64,000 nucleotides of DNA from Lathyrus oleraceus (Eukaryota; Streptophyta; Magnoliopsida; Fabales; Fabaceae). Made by a program: the position numbers and the translations under genes. The stretch spans positions 355,515,400-355,579,399 of the forward strand of contig NC_066579.1 in assembly GCF_024323335.1 (NCBI RefSeq). Direction: 5' to 3'. Positions 34,601 to 46,406 of this stretch are shown here, one piece after another. A model generated the notes under the pieces. It had not been told where the DNA came from and did not search any database. It was given only the letters and a program-made list of their open reading frames with translations. Each line of letters starts with the position of its first letter. The first letter of the stretch is position 1.

Positions 34601-36379
34601 GTTTCTGAAAAATCACCTTTGAGTTGCTTCAAATTCACTTGATCTTGATATGGATTTGCTTGCTTTCTCTTCCTCTTGCTTGTAGTGATCAATTGAAATG
34701 AAAAGGGCAACGAATTCTTGGAGTTTGAATTTCCAAAACAGAAGATGAAATTCAACTCGGTTTCAATTGAAATCTTCGAGAATTCTATGAAATTGAGGGT
34801 TTGGATTGTTCTGGAAAAGCTTGGGCAAGGTGTTGATGAAGTTCTGAGCTCATTGCACTTGTATTTATAGGGTTATCACATACTTTCCACACACTTCCAT
34901 TTGAAATCCAAAACTAGCAACTTTGCATCATGAGCTTGCATGGGTGTGTACAACGCCCAAAGAATCATTTGAAAAGGTCCAAAATTGTGCATAGGTCATG
35001 CTGAAAGCAATGCATTAAGCCATGCAATATTGAAATGAGTTTGGTCATGAGATCCTTCCAAATGGTACCATGCATTACACCCATACACAAGTCCTTCATT
35101 CTTTGGCCAAATGAGATGATCTTAGACTTTTTGGAAAGGTGAGATCAAGGAGAACAACTTTAATGTTGAACATGTTTCCATTTGAAGCTTGGATCATGAT
35201 GAATTTTTAGGTGGAAGTTTGGGAAATCAAACATAAATGAAAATTTTCTAAGTACCAAGTCAAATGTTCACTTCTTCCACCTTAAGTAACTTTTGCTATG
35301 GACTTCAAATGGAAAACGTTCCTTCATAAAAGTTGTAACTCTTTCAAACCTATTAAATTCGGTCACCAATTTGACCTCATTTGGGTTTTTCATGAAGGAG
35401 TTATGCATTTTAGAAGTTGAGGAAAATCACTTGTTCAATGGTAGTGGCCCAAAATGACCTATAATGTTTCCTCTTGGGACATACATTTGCAAGTTGAATT
35501 TGAACTTCATCCAAACATAAAATTTAAATTATACATATAGAATTTGATCATGGAATTTGAATGGATTTCATCTCATAAAAATTGAGCAAGTTATGGTTTT
35601 TGGAAGTTGACCTCCTAACTAGGGTTCAGACAAAATGACCTATAATCTTTCACCATAGAAAATGAGCTTCCAAGCAAACATATCTCTTTACTTCAACATA
35701 AAATTTGTTTGGAATGTCATAAGGAGTAACCTTAATCTTGTAATCATTTTCATATGACAAAAATTGTAGTAGATAGGGTCTAGGGAACGCCCATTTTGAC
35801 TAATTGACTTTCTCTGGTCAACCACCATGAACCATCTTGCTAGCTTGACATTCTCTTGAATTTTGGGACTCATGTAGGATTATATATGCATAATATGATA
35901 TAATATGAAGTATACCTTTAAATATTTGATCAATTGATGAAGAATCTTTTTGAGGAAGTCACACAAGATACCCAGATGAATTAGGGTTTCCAAACTTCAA
36001 ACTCTTGATGAATTCTTGACCAAAATGATATGTGAAGACCATAGGGATCGATATACGATGTCTAAAACCAATGTGAACCATTTACTGATTGATCTCCTTG
36101 CCTTGAGGGTCTTAAGTCCTAGATATGAGCTTGATGGAGCATAGGTGAGCATACACACTACCTACAAAAGCAACAAACTATACATTGACATATTTTTGGT
36201 ATTTTGGTTAGTAAATAATAATAAAAAACAAAGTATGATACAATCAAATGTACTTGGTGATCTCTCCCAATGCAAACCCAATGAATAAGGGGTGAGGAGG
36301 ATGCCAAGTTGTGATCCCAAATCCAATGCAAATGATGAGATAACATGAGGGATCTTTGGGTCAAAATTAGGGTCTTACA
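31620..36379 (-). mobile_element. solo LTR E
   Basis: It starts TGTAGCGGTAAATTC and ends GGGTCTTACA, with perfect flanking duplications gtctt (31615-31619 and 36380-36384). Length is 4760 bp. Removing it restores an unbroken LTR A (GAAATCTCTAATGTCTTAAGG). A TATA box is at 34862-34869 (minus) and the palindrome at 34123-34168. No internal region, so a solo LTR. Confidence 0.92.
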
Positions 36380-38216
36380 GTCTTAAGGCTAATTGGTTCA
36401 TCAATGACCTTGTGCCAGAAGAACCAATACAAGTATGACTGAGATAGGTCCCTCCCTCTTGATCTTTTCTTTTAGTGTGTGGTATATTTTAGGAGTTTGG
36501 TTCTTCATGCCAAATATCTAACATGCATTAACACCTAAATTTTTATTGCCCGACCTCAGATAGTTGTGACTTCTACATAAGTCCAATTAGGATTGCTTAA
36601 CAAAGAGCTAAATTTGACCCTAATGGCATATCATTCTAGTAAGTGAGATTGTAAGTCTCCCATTCTTCATGTCATTGTGTGGAAACTTGAACTTTTTTCC
36701 TTTCATGAGAGTTAGTGGCATACTTGTTGAATTATCCAAGTTAGGGCCCTTCTCATGGAAGATGTATGGGTTTAAGGATTCATACTTGTGAATGGATAGT
36801 TGAGTGTTCCCCAAAGAATAACTTAATCAATTAAAAAACACCACTAACAATTGACTAGCATTTGACTAATCTTTGACTAACATTTGACTATTTCTTGTTA
36901 ATATTTTTTTATTTTCAAGTCATTTACTTTTTGCAATTTAAATTTCAGTCATTTATCATTCATTGTCATTTACATTCCATTTAACTTGTTTATGTTTATG
37001 TCATTTTCACTTTGCTCATTTGAGTCATATCTTGTGATTGTATATATTGCTTGTGCATTTTGATTTTGTTTATGGTCTTAGGACCTTAAAATACTTCATA
37101 ATAACAAAAACCCTAAAAAAATGTTTGGTGGACTGTTGATCTTGATCTGAACTCTTGGACTTAGGGTTAGGCAACATTCCATGTGCAAAAGGACTTGGTC
37201 AATGCCAACATGTTAAGACCAAGTTATTATGAACTAAACCTTCCTCTGATGCAAGCCTTGGGAATTTCTTAGGTTCATCTTCTACTCTATCTTTGTGCTT
37301 AATTATCATTTTGATCTTGTGTCTAATGCTTTGTTCTGAGTTGATCAAGGAATATTTCATCTGATACATGAGAAGACAAAGGAGACTATTAGCTCTAGGG
37401 ATTTCTTCCTTGGATGTGGTTATCTTTAGTTGATGCCTTGATCTTAATAATGTTTGGATATTGCTAATTTCTCATTGATTATTACTTGATTCAAAGTCCA
37501 AAGGGAAAGTGGGTTTCCTATATGACATTCTTGTCTATTGAATTGCATCTCATTGGTCAGATCTTTTCAACTCTTAACTTTTAATTTTATGCTTAGGGTA
37601 GTCTCTTATCTATTCCCACCTTCTTAAATTTCAAAATCTCTCCCCCTTTTCAAAAACTTTCTTTGCTTGTAATTTCAAGCTTAGACTTTGTTTAAATGAT
37701 TAGAAACTTTGGCCTTATGCCAATGAGTTTTCAAACCTTTTTTCTTAAATCAAATTTGTAAATAAAATTATTCATATTGATTTAAATTTTCAAAAAGACA
37801 AAAAGAACTAATAACTTCATTCAAGCTTTTGGCCCTTTGTGCCTTTTCATTTAAAACTTTTGTTAAAAGTAACTCACCAACTTTGAAATTGTTACCACGA
37901 ACTACGAGGTTTTGATCTCTCGTTTTTATGTTGGTACGTAGGCACAAGTCTGAAGGTCTTTTCAAACACAAAAATATAATCAATGAATTTTGTTTTCATC
38001 CCCACACTCTATTTTTTCTCAAACATCTTTTATACCAAAGACACATACACACATAAAAAAGGGCTCCCTAGGAGTACATAGGACACTTTGGGTGCTAACA
38101 CCTTCCATCTGTGTAACCAACCCCCATACCTGCAATCTATGGCATTTTACTAGTTTTGATTTGAAAACTTCTTATCTTTGGGTTTTGTTCGTACTTTTCC
38201 CTTTTCCTTTGGAAAC

Positions 38217-38240
38217 AATAAAAGTGCGGTGGCGACTCTG
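38217..38240 (+). promoter_or_regulatory. poly(A)-like signal and PBS-like motif in U5 of LTR A
   Basis: AATAAA at 38217-38222 is followed by GCGGTGGCGACTCTG, of which TGGCGACTCTG (38230-38240) equals the first 11 bases of the tRNA-Arg primer-binding site seen at 51894. It lies 55 bases before the LTR end. The pairing of these motifs recurs in other LTRs of the window; their function is inference. Confidence 0.6.
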
Positions 38241-38295
38241 GTTTTATTGACGTTAAGCATATCCATAGTTTGACGGTCATGAATTTACCGCTACA

Positions 38296-39395
38296 CTTTG
38301 AATATCTAAACCTTTTGGATGATTACTTTGAATATAACCAAATTTATATTATAGAGGAAGATGTGGAAAAAAAGGAATTTTGATGTCCTAGAGCCTTAGC
38401 TACCTATTAATGGGTAGTGATGCATTTTGTCCTAAAGAATATTGGTGCAACATCTCAAAGGGAAATAAATCATATGTTCCATGATTTCATTGAGACCTTC
38501 ATGCAGGTATAAATTAATGATATAGTTGTTAAATCCTCTTTTATAAATGGTCATTTAGACCACCTTCGATAATCCTTTGAAAGGATGAGGAAATATTGAA
38601 TGAAAATGAATCCATTAAAATGTGCTTTGGTGTCTATGTAGACGATTTTTTGTGTTTCATGGTTCACAAAAAGGGCATATAAACCAAAATAAGACAAAGG
38701 CTACACTCAATACGAAATCTCCAGCAAACAAAAAATAAATTCAATCTCTACTATGAAAAATCAATTTCTTGAGGAGATTCATCTCGAACTTAAGTGTCAA
38801 AACAAAAGTGTTTTCACCACTGTTGCGCTTAAAGAAAGAAGAAGGATTCAGATCGGAGCTAGAACATTAAAGAAAGTTTAATGAAATTAAAATCTATCTT
38901 TAAAATCCTCATATTCTATTTCTTATCATGAGAAATATATTTGTGAAGTTGTATATTTCTACATATGAATTCACAATAGGAAGTATCTTAGCCTAAGAGT
39001 GTGATGATGGTGTCGAAATAGCCATTTTATTACCTTGGTTAATTTTTAAATGATGCAGAAAGTAGCTATAGTCCCATAGAAAGCTTATGTTTGGGTTTAT
39101 ATTTTTCATGTACTAAGTTGAAATAATATATAAAGCCAACATACATTTTTGTGTATTCCCACTTGACGTTACTAAGCATATGTTGTCGAAACCTATTTTG
39201 CATAGTCGAATTAGGAAATGGGCTCTGGCTTTAACTGCATATTCTTTAACTTATGCACCTTTAAGGACTATGAAAGGCCAAGTTGTGGTTGACTTCATTA
39301 TTGATCACACAGTAGTCGAAGCAACACAGAGTTATGTTAGCCTAAAATCTTGGAAGTTATACTTTGATGGTTCCAAACATAAACATGGATACTGA
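38296..39395 (+). pseudogene. Ty3/gypsy RT-RNase H relic
   Basis: A decayed plus-strand pol fragment. Read through stops it shows EYLNLLDDYFEYNQIYIIEE, WVVMHFVLKNIGATSQREIN, FHDFIETFMQV-INDIVVKSS, GHLDHLR, MNPLKCAL and, after a gap, KWALALTAYSLTYAPLRTMK and SLKSWKLYFDGSKHKHG from the RNase H region. These are the RT palm (degenerate Y-I-D-D) and the start of an RNase H domain. At least eight stops and probable frameshifts. Element A inserted at its left edge, so the N-terminal part should lie beyond A, outside the window. The right edge stops abruptly inside RNase H. Confidence 0.8.
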
Positions 39396-41306
39396 ATCTG
39401 TGACTATTAATGAGGATGTTGTATCCCACCCCATTTGGAAGATTATTGATCTTGCTGAAAAACGTTTTGAAGAATCACATGTGGAACCACATGTTGAATC
39501 AAATGCTTATTCACATGTTGGACCAAATGTTGGAACATTTGTCCCAGCATTTGGTGAACCACAGGTTGAACCCCCTGAACCAGTTGTGGATATTCCTGTT
39601 TTTTACTCTCGTTTGGATGATAGCTCATCTAAAGATTAAAGTGATGTTGAAATTCATCATGTAGAGACTGAGGTTCAGAGTAAAAAGGGTACATAAAATC
39701 AAACTATTGATAGCTTGGTGTTGATGAGTCCAATAAAGAAGAGAGGAATGAGAGTCCTCAAAATAAAAAGGGTAAGAGTCAAGTTGAAAGGAATGAAGAG
39801 GCTGGTGATTATGATGAGATTCTCATTGCTCATATCATATAGAGGATTATCGATAGTGTATCCAAGCCCCAAGATAAATATTTTCAAGAAAATAAGAAAC
39901 ATGTGGTTCCCTGGATCAAGAATCTCTTGCTACTACTGTAATGACGGGCTTAGTCAGATCCATGACTGATCAAGGAAAAGATAAGAAAAAGGAGAAAGAG
40001 GTGCCTCATAAAATCTCCATGGATAACACTGATATGGTGAAGAAGAAAACCCCTCAAGAAAAGCATGGGAATAAGAGAATTAAGGTTAAAGTGAAAGCCG
40101 CTGAAAAGAAGTCTCTCAAAATAAAACTTGTGCAAACAAGTGACTCTAAGACAAATATTGAAGCAGATGTCCTAGACATCGTTCCCTCTTCTAGGAGAAA
40201 GATTGGAGGAAAAAGTTCCAATTAATATTCATGTTGCTTCTCTGGACAATGTATTTTTCCATTAAAGTGTTCAGAAGTGGAAATATGTCTATAAAATAAG
40301 TATTTTTTGTGAAAGAGAGTTGAGTAAGAATGTCCTTGAGTGGTAAGAGATGATAAATCTTCTAAAAGAGGCTGGACTGATGAAGACTATTTTTGGTATT
40401 TGATCTTGTTATGAAAAGCTGGTTAAATAATTTATTCTGAACATGTTAACTAATTTCAGTGTTGAAGGAAGTCAAGAGTAAGGAAGGTTTATGTTACAGG
40501 TAAATGTGTGAAGTTTTCATCCTCCATTATTGATGCATATCTGGGAAGAAACAAGTCAGTAGAGTCTGAAAATTTTCTCTCCAAGGAAATCACGGATGGT
40601 CAAGTGAAATAGTATCCCAACAAATGGTTACTTTCTTCTGGTAAATTGAGTGTGAAGTATGTTGTTCTAAATAGGATAAGTGCAGCAAATTGGGCACTCA
40701 CTAATCAAAGTTCAAGATTTACTCCTACATTGGCCAAGCTGATTTTTCAAATTGGAACCAAGTCTAAAATGAACTTTGGAGAATATGTGTTTGACCAGAA
40801 AATTAAGCACGTCGATTCATTTACTGTGAAGCTACTAATAACTTTTCCTTTCTTAATCACTGGAAATATCTTGAAGCAACATCCTGAAGTTTTGCATCCT
40901 CAAGAAACTCCAAGAAAAAAGGTTTCCATCTGGCCCTTGATAAGAAGTTGTTTGTGGGGACACATGTCCCAAATATTATGGTCAAGAATAAAGGCCAGAC
41001 TACATATGGAAGTTCTTCACCTGCATCCAAAGCCATCAGAAAAGATGTGTTGTCCAAGCTGATTGAAGTTTTTCAAAGGCTTTGCAAGAGACTATTACCT
41101 CAAGCACCATTAAAAAGAGGAATGTGGATAAATTGATCAAGATGTTGACCAAGGAGAAGGATGTTTAGGGAGAAGAAGCTGACCATGAAGAGGAAAATTA
41201 ATCTGCTAATGAGAAAGAAGAAGATGTTGGAAGCTCAGAATGCTAAATTGATGAAGAAGCTAACAACTCAGAATCCTTAAGTGAAGAATCCATCTCTGAA
41301 GACTAA
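39396..41306 (+). pseudogene. envelope-like / putative plant transposon protein relic (SIRE-type)
   Basis: A plus-strand frame with many lesions. It begins DTESVTINEDVVSHPIWKII and a His-Val-Glu-Pro repeat (HVEPHVESNAYSHVGPNVG), continues through a Lys-rich part (KIKLVQTSDSK) to HVASLDNVFFH-SVQKWKYVY, LKEAGLMKTIFGI, LSVKYVVLNRISAANWALTN, LAKLIFQIGTKSKMNFGEYV and FDQKIKHVDSFTVKLLITFP, and ends with an acidic tail (SEESISED). From memory this matches the ORF found after pol in SIRE-type Ty1/copia elements, called envelope-like or putative plant transposon protein; no viral function is implied. It is followed by a polypurine tract and an LTR, fitting that position. Confidence 0.65.
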
Positions 41307-41502
41307 TGTCATAAAGCTAAAGTTGCTTTCAAATTTTTGGCCTTTTGTTTTTAGGATTATATTTGTAGTTATGTAATAACTTTATCTTATGCTATTTCAG
41401 TTCACTCACCCGTGTTTATGGTTTTTCTGCCACTAACAATGAATTAGTATCTTTTATGCTCTTAAATGATCTAGTTTTCTTGCTACCTTTTCCATATTAT
41501 GG

Positions 41503-41956
41503 AAAAAAGGGGGAGCAGTGTTGTGTGTTGGTAGTGTGTTCTAAATACTAACTAGGTGGGTGATGCAAGGTGTGTATGTGCTACAGTATTGACGTGTGCT
41601 CACATGTTGGAGCATTTGGCCTAACATATGGTCTTTGAGCATGTGTGAGCTGATCTGATTGTGTATGAACTCTAATGTTTTGTAGCTTTATGTGTAGTTA
41701 TGATGTGTGTTGACTTCTAACCTGACTGACAACTACTGACTATGTTTGTATGCATGCTGGCTGATTGTGTGGTTAACTGTTTGGAGCATTGTGATTGTGT
41801 AGCAACCACATTTCATGTTTTTTGATTATGCTATTTTTTCGTTGCTTCTATTTGCTTTGTGTGCTTGTGTGTGGTGTGCTTAATGCTCAAATTATGTTTC
41901 ACATCTTGTGTGTTTTAAAAAGTGTTGTTTTTCCAAAATTTTCCAAAGGGGGGGAT
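41503..41956 (+). other. 3' UTR with two polypurine tracts before a copia-type LTR
   Basis: GGAAAAAAGGGGGAGCAG at 41501-41518 and CCAAAGGGGGGGA at about 41943-41955 are both purine tracts. Each is followed by TGTTG. The second, directly before TGTTGTTCATT, fits the usual copia arrangement best. I see no coding sequence between. Confidence 0.55.
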
Positions 41957-42827
41957 TGTTGTTCATTTTTGGATTGGCTGCATTATGCAAAACAACATAG
42001 TATGTTTAAGATATTTTTATGAAGAAAGAACACATGTGGGAACAACTGTCCTAGAATTTGTGTAACATTTGGCCCTTGTCATTAGGCCAATGTTGTAGTT
42101 GTACAATGCATTATATTCTGGTTGGCTCAATCAGATGTGTTGCAGATATGTTGGTATATTTTACCAATGCATTTATGTAAACTTGCTTGGTTAAATTGGA
42201 CATGATAAAATCAAATTTAAATGGATATTTAAATTTGAATTAAAAAAAGAACGTATCTTTTGTTGGAATTTTGTGGAACAAATCAAGTCCAAATAAATCT
42301 TATATATTTAAGGAGACTCAATTCCATCTTTGAAGAAGACGAGCACGTATGGAATACACCTAGTGTTAGGGTTTTTATTTGAGTCATTTGTTTGTGTTTC
42401 TTGTACACCACGCTAGCACCGTCTTTCAAATCATAAGGCATATTGTTGGCTTGTTTAGTTTAGTTGTAATTCAATATTCTATAAGTTGTTTATTGAAGGA
42501 ATAATCACTTGGGATTAGTGATTGAAAGAAAGTGAGAGAGATTCTCATATTTAGGGGGAGACCTAAATAGAAAGTCGCTAGGATTAGGAAGAGGTGTTGA
42601 ACAATATGAGGTTGTTGTTCCTATAAGACTAATTTTACTAATTCAAGATAATGAATTTCCTTTTTTGGGTAGAGTGTCCCCCCAGACGTAGGTGTGAATT
42701 TACTGAACTGGGTTAAAAAATTTGTGTATTCTGTTATCTCTTTTCTACTTCATTATCTTGTTTATTAATTGTGTGTTAATTCTGTTTTAAGATGTTGAAC
42801 ACCCTTGCTTAAGCATCTGGTCCAACA
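41957..42827 (+). mobile_element. probable 3' LTR of SIRE-like copia element
   Basis: It starts TGTTGTTCATTTTTGG after the purine tract and ends GGTCCAACA (42827), so the terminal inverted bases TGTTG/CAACA are present. Length is 871 bp. If the first purine tract is the true one, the LTR would start at 41519 (1309 bp). A TATATATTTAAGG stretch near 42300 could be the promoter. The flank after it (tatgt) has no visible partner, because the left part of the element is truncated at 39395. Confidence 0.55.
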
Positions 42828-42929
42828 TATGTTCATTGTGAACAAAATTTCAAGCCTCATTTCTAATAGTGGAAGGGAACGCAAAACACGTTGGGGCGAA
42901 CTCATGAACCCTAACTATTAGATTTTGTC

Positions 42930-43202
42930 TTAAAACACTCGGGGTTTACAGTGACTCAAGTAAGGAAAGAACTTCTTTAGTTGTTCAGGTTTTTCTAAAG
43001 ATCCAGAAAATGGACTCAAGAATGCATGAACATTATCTAAAATAGAGAAAGGGATCAATACATGGGACGCCTTGATCATGGATTTTTCTTCCTCCATTGG
43101 TAGTTCATGGATGTAAGTATGATCGCCAGGAAGAGTAGGAGTGGTAACTTTAGAAGAAAACAGGATTCGAAGTTGTTGTGTTAAAGAAGAAGAAGAAGTC
43201 AT
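42930..43202 (-). pseudogene. N-terminal fragment of a plant-mobile-domain-like gene
   Basis: The frame starts MTSSSSLTQQLRILFSSK and reads LPMEEEKSMIKASHVLIPFS, ILDNVHAFLSPFSG and PEQLKKFFPYLSHC before stopping. It matches, residue by residue in several blocks, the start of the pseudogene at 49031 (PPLEEEKARI ... VLIPFSISEKLHAFLGS ... AERLKELFP). The upstream minus-strand region (43203-43330) resembles a short 5' UTR with TATATTTAC near 43320. The rest of the gene is missing, cut near the copia LTR. Likely a transposon-borne or domesticated gene remnant; function unknown. Confidence 0.55.
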
Positions 43203-43527
43203 TGTTTTTGAAGTTTGACGGAGAAACGAAAATGAAATTTTGTAGAAGTTGAAGATTTGTTAGAGTTCTGAAGAAGAAGAAGGTGTAAAAAATGAAAATG
43301 AAAGAATAAGGGAGTAAATATAGTGGAAGAATACGCTTCAGTTTCTCTCTCAAATATAGACAAATGGCGCTTGATTTCTCTAATTTAAAATCAATTAAAT
43401 GGTTTATTTATTGTGATTTAATCTTGTAGCCCACAATGGCCTAGGAAATCAGACTCGTGATAGTTAAGCACACACATGTTCATTGACGTGATGGTTTGGT
43501 AAAGTGGTTATGATGATTATGACGTAA

Positions 43528-44345
43528 TGTTTACCCCTAATTTTGGTAAACAGCCGCTAGTCTTTTTTTAGAAAGTTTACTTACAGGATCAACTAGTGAA
43601 TTCTAGGACATATGTGCATAAATTCTTTAAAGGGTGTTTAACGGTTTATGGTAAATGTAGCATAAATTCTAAATTTGCAAGAAACTAAAGACAACTTGTA
43701 AAGAAAAGCAAAGGTATTTCGACGGGGTTAAAATCCTTATAAAAGTGAAAACAAAAACAAGTAAATTTCTAGAAAGGAATGTGAAAAGTAGGAAATATAA
43801 AAGTTTTCTTAAATATATAAAGGATGGTATTCAAAATCATACATTTTTCTCACTTACTCGTTTCTCACTATTGTCTGGGTACTTTGAGTGTATAGAGTTT
43901 TTTGTAATGATTTGCCATCCTGAATCCTAACACTAGAATCCCTATATATAGTAATACACAAATGACTATCTACAACAAGTCTATTCCTAGCAATCGACGT
44001 GTATCTATTTGCATGACTTCTATCTTTCTGGCTTGCCTCCATGAGTCTTTACTGCGTGGATAAGATTCACGTACAGTTACATAATATGATCATAACGTTT
44101 CATTTCAAACTGCCATTGTCGACTATGCATACCTCGTAGAATTCCTAAGACCAAAGATGAACTCTTGAGAACATACTCTGAGAAAATATTATAAGTCTTC
44201 AACATCAGTTCAACATGACTATTTCAACACCCTTGGACAGAGATCCCACCTGTCGAAATGCTATCATCCCAACATCATTTTCTTAAGTGTTTTCTGAATC
44301 CTCTTTTATATGTTAAGCCCATGATGTAGAAATTTTGTACCAACA
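43528..44345 (-). mobile_element. minus-strand gypsy-type LTR (H)
   Basis: In the minus sense it starts TGTTGGTACAAAATTTC (44345), right after a purine tract ATTTTGGGGGGACAATT (44346-44362 read inverted), has a TATATATAGGG box near 43940 and may end GGTAAACA (43528). Length would be about 818 bp. The internal side is only about 120 bp before element J begins. The 3' boundary is the less certain one. Confidence 0.5.
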
Positions 44346-44362
44346 AATTGTCCCCCCAAAAT

Positions 44363-44485
44363 GCCACTTTCAACCAACTAAGAGATATGAGTATTTTTGA
44401 AACTTCCTAACACTATAACAAGTAATGGGATGACGTCATCGTCGTCATTGCACCTTTTGCAAAACGTCTTTTCAAGACGTGCAAC
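44363..44485. other. short gene-free spacer with a small palindrome
   Basis: Contains ACGTCTT-TTC-AAGACGT (44465-44481), a 7-bp stem with a 3-base loop, and GATGACGTCATC. No reading frame. It is probably internal sequence of element H or old flank; the last bases gcaac (44481-44485) may be the left target site of J. Confidence 0.4.
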
Positions 44486-44549
44486 TATCATACCCTAAAT
44501 TTTGCTAGGCTTCCTCTTTATAGTTTTTAAAGACATTTCATTTCAAATT

Positions 44550-44617
44550 GGTTAGATAGCTCAGTTGGTAGTGTGTCCAAGATGTCTGGCATAGGGTTCT
44601 GGGTTTGAATCATATTA
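44550..44617 (+). other. tRNA-like sequence in U3 of element J
   Basis: TAGCTCAGTTGGTAG (44557-44571) matches a pol III A box and GGTTTGAATC (44602-44611) resembles a B box, at a tRNA-like distance. The counterpart in the second LTR (about 45232-45300) is more degenerate. A full cloverleaf does not close well, so this is tRNA-derived sequence rather than a tRNA gene. Confidence 0.45.
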
Positions 44618-45314
44618 TATGCATTTTCATAAATAAATAAATAAAAGTTTGCATGAGTCAACAAAAAATCAAAAGTTGACTTTTTGAAAAGAAAAGAAAA
44701 ACTAATTTAAAAAACAAAACATTTATTGTTTTTTATTTTTTATATTTTATTCATTTTTAATAAAAAATAATCAGAAACATCATAAAAAAATTAAAAAATG
44801 TGTTAGTTTTGTTTTTGTTGTCTTAGTGAGTAAGACAAGTCATTTTTTTTCATTGATTCTTACATCGATGGCGGTAAAGTTTTGGCATCAATTCATACAT
44901 CGATGGCAGTTGGTTTTTGCATCGAATCATAAATCGGTGACAGTTAGGTCTTTCTAAATTACCGTAGTTAAATGTATGCTCTTAGGTCGATACTAAATTC
45001 TCACTTGCCCAAAACAGTTAGGACTTCGTAAAGGCCTAACAATTTTTATATTTGTTTAGCGGACAAAATTTTGGGTCTTCCCGTATTTAATCATCTCTCA
45101 CCATGATTACATGAAGATTGTCGTCGCTCATACTCTCTGATTAAATGTAATTAAATAGGGACAACTGTCATACCCTAAATTTTGTCTGAATTCCTCTTTC
45201 TAGTTTTTAATGGCAATCCATTTTGAATTTGTTAAATAGCTCACTAGGTAGCATGTACATGATGTCTAGCATAGAGTCCCAAGTTTAATCCTTATTGTAT
45301 GCATTTTTATTTAT

Positions 45315-45336
45315 AAAAAAAAAAAAAAAAAAAAAA
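45315..45336 (+). repeat. poly(A) run
   Basis: An uninterrupted run of A of about 22 bases inside LTR J. Confidence 0.95.
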
Positions 45337-45476
45337 GGTATGCATGAGTTAATAAAAAGTTGACTTTTTAGAATATTTTATCATTATTTTGGTTTTTTCT
45401 AAAAAAGAGTATTTTTTAAAATTATTTTTTATCTTTTATTCATTATTAATCAAAATATAATAAAAAAATCATAAAA

Positions 45477-45545
<69 letters not shown>
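45477..45545. repeat. AT dinucleotide microsatellite
   Basis: About 34 uninterrupted AT units inside LTR J. Confidence 0.97.
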
Positions 45546-45549
<4 letters not shown>

Positions 45550-45772
45550 GTTAGATTTGTTTTTGGTGTCCCAGGGACTAAGACAAGTCATTTTTGACAT
45601 GTTTTATTTTTATTTTTTTAAATATAAAAAATTATTTGAAAAATATGCTAAATTATTTGATTGGTGTCTTAGTGAATAAAAATGGTCAATTTTGGTATAT
45701 TTTAGTATAAATAAAAGTCAAATTTATAGAATTTTCACACAGGCGGTCTTCCCATAAAACATCAATTACACC

Positions 45773-45793
45773 AAAAAAAAAAAAAAAAAAAAA
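45773..45793 (+). repeat. poly(A) run
   Basis: An uninterrupted run of A of about 21 bases inside LTR J. Confidence 0.95.
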
Positions 45794-46406
45794 GAGGAAA
45801 AAAAGTATCAAATCTCTCGCGTATAGTTTTAGGAAAATAGCAATCATACAAAACGCCTTTTCATTACCACCACCGGTCACCCCACCTCAAAAGCCGCCAC
45901 CACCACATGAGAGGTTTGTTTCATTTTCTCCCTTTCTCTTCGATTTCTTTCTTTTTTTCTTCAGAAAAGTTGTAAGTCTACATGCTTTTTGTTTTTAGTT
46001 GTCAAGATGTGTGTTATCATTTTGTTTGACATTTAGGTCTAAGTGAAAGCATAATGTGGATCTTGAGTTACGCTTTTTACTCTTACTAATTATAAGGATG
46101 TATTTCTAATTGATAATAATCTCTATTAAATAAAAATATTTATATCTTTCCTTTATATTTTAATTTGTAAAAAATTATTAGATATGACCATTTTTTCTCT
46201 TTGATTTTTTTTAAAAGGCACGTTGTTATAATCTGATCTTTATAAGATTCTTCTTTTGTAAAAAAAAAGATATAATTAATTAATTTAAATTAATTTATTA
46301 AGTAAGCATTGTTTTTGCTCTTTTTGTTCTCACGTGTGTGAATGGGAATGGGAATGTGTATGTAATAAATGTTGTGAACACATTTTCTAATTGGACTATG
46401 ATTAAT

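Larger units (their letters stand above)
1380..38295 (+). mobile_element. 3' LTR of element A, split by insertions B and E
   Basis: The LTR starts TGTAAGACCCCAATTTTG (1380) and ends ACCGCTACA (38295). It reads continuously as 1380-2392, then about 29726-31619, then 36385-38295, about 4.8 kb in total, which matches B's 3' LTR (about 4.77 kb) and solo LTR E (4.76 kb). Removing B and E leaves a sequence that aligns to the other copies without gaps at the joins. A TATA box lies at 30208, AATAAA at 38217 and a PBS-like motif at 38230. The outer flank from 38296 is an older gypsy RT relic; its first bases ctttg would be one target duplication, with the partner outside the window. Confidence 0.85.

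Noticed and set aside
39396..41306. true viral envelope gene
   Set aside because: Only similar by name to the envelope-like ORF of SIRE elements; no signal peptide or clear transmembrane segments are visible, and it is full of stops.
44550..44622. functional tRNA gene
   Set aside because: A and B boxes are present, but acceptor and anticodon stems do not pair properly and it repeats within an LTR family.
45477..45545. assembly error in the AT repeat
   Set aside because: Length may be unreliable, but both sides align to the homologous LTR copy in order, so the region itself is real.
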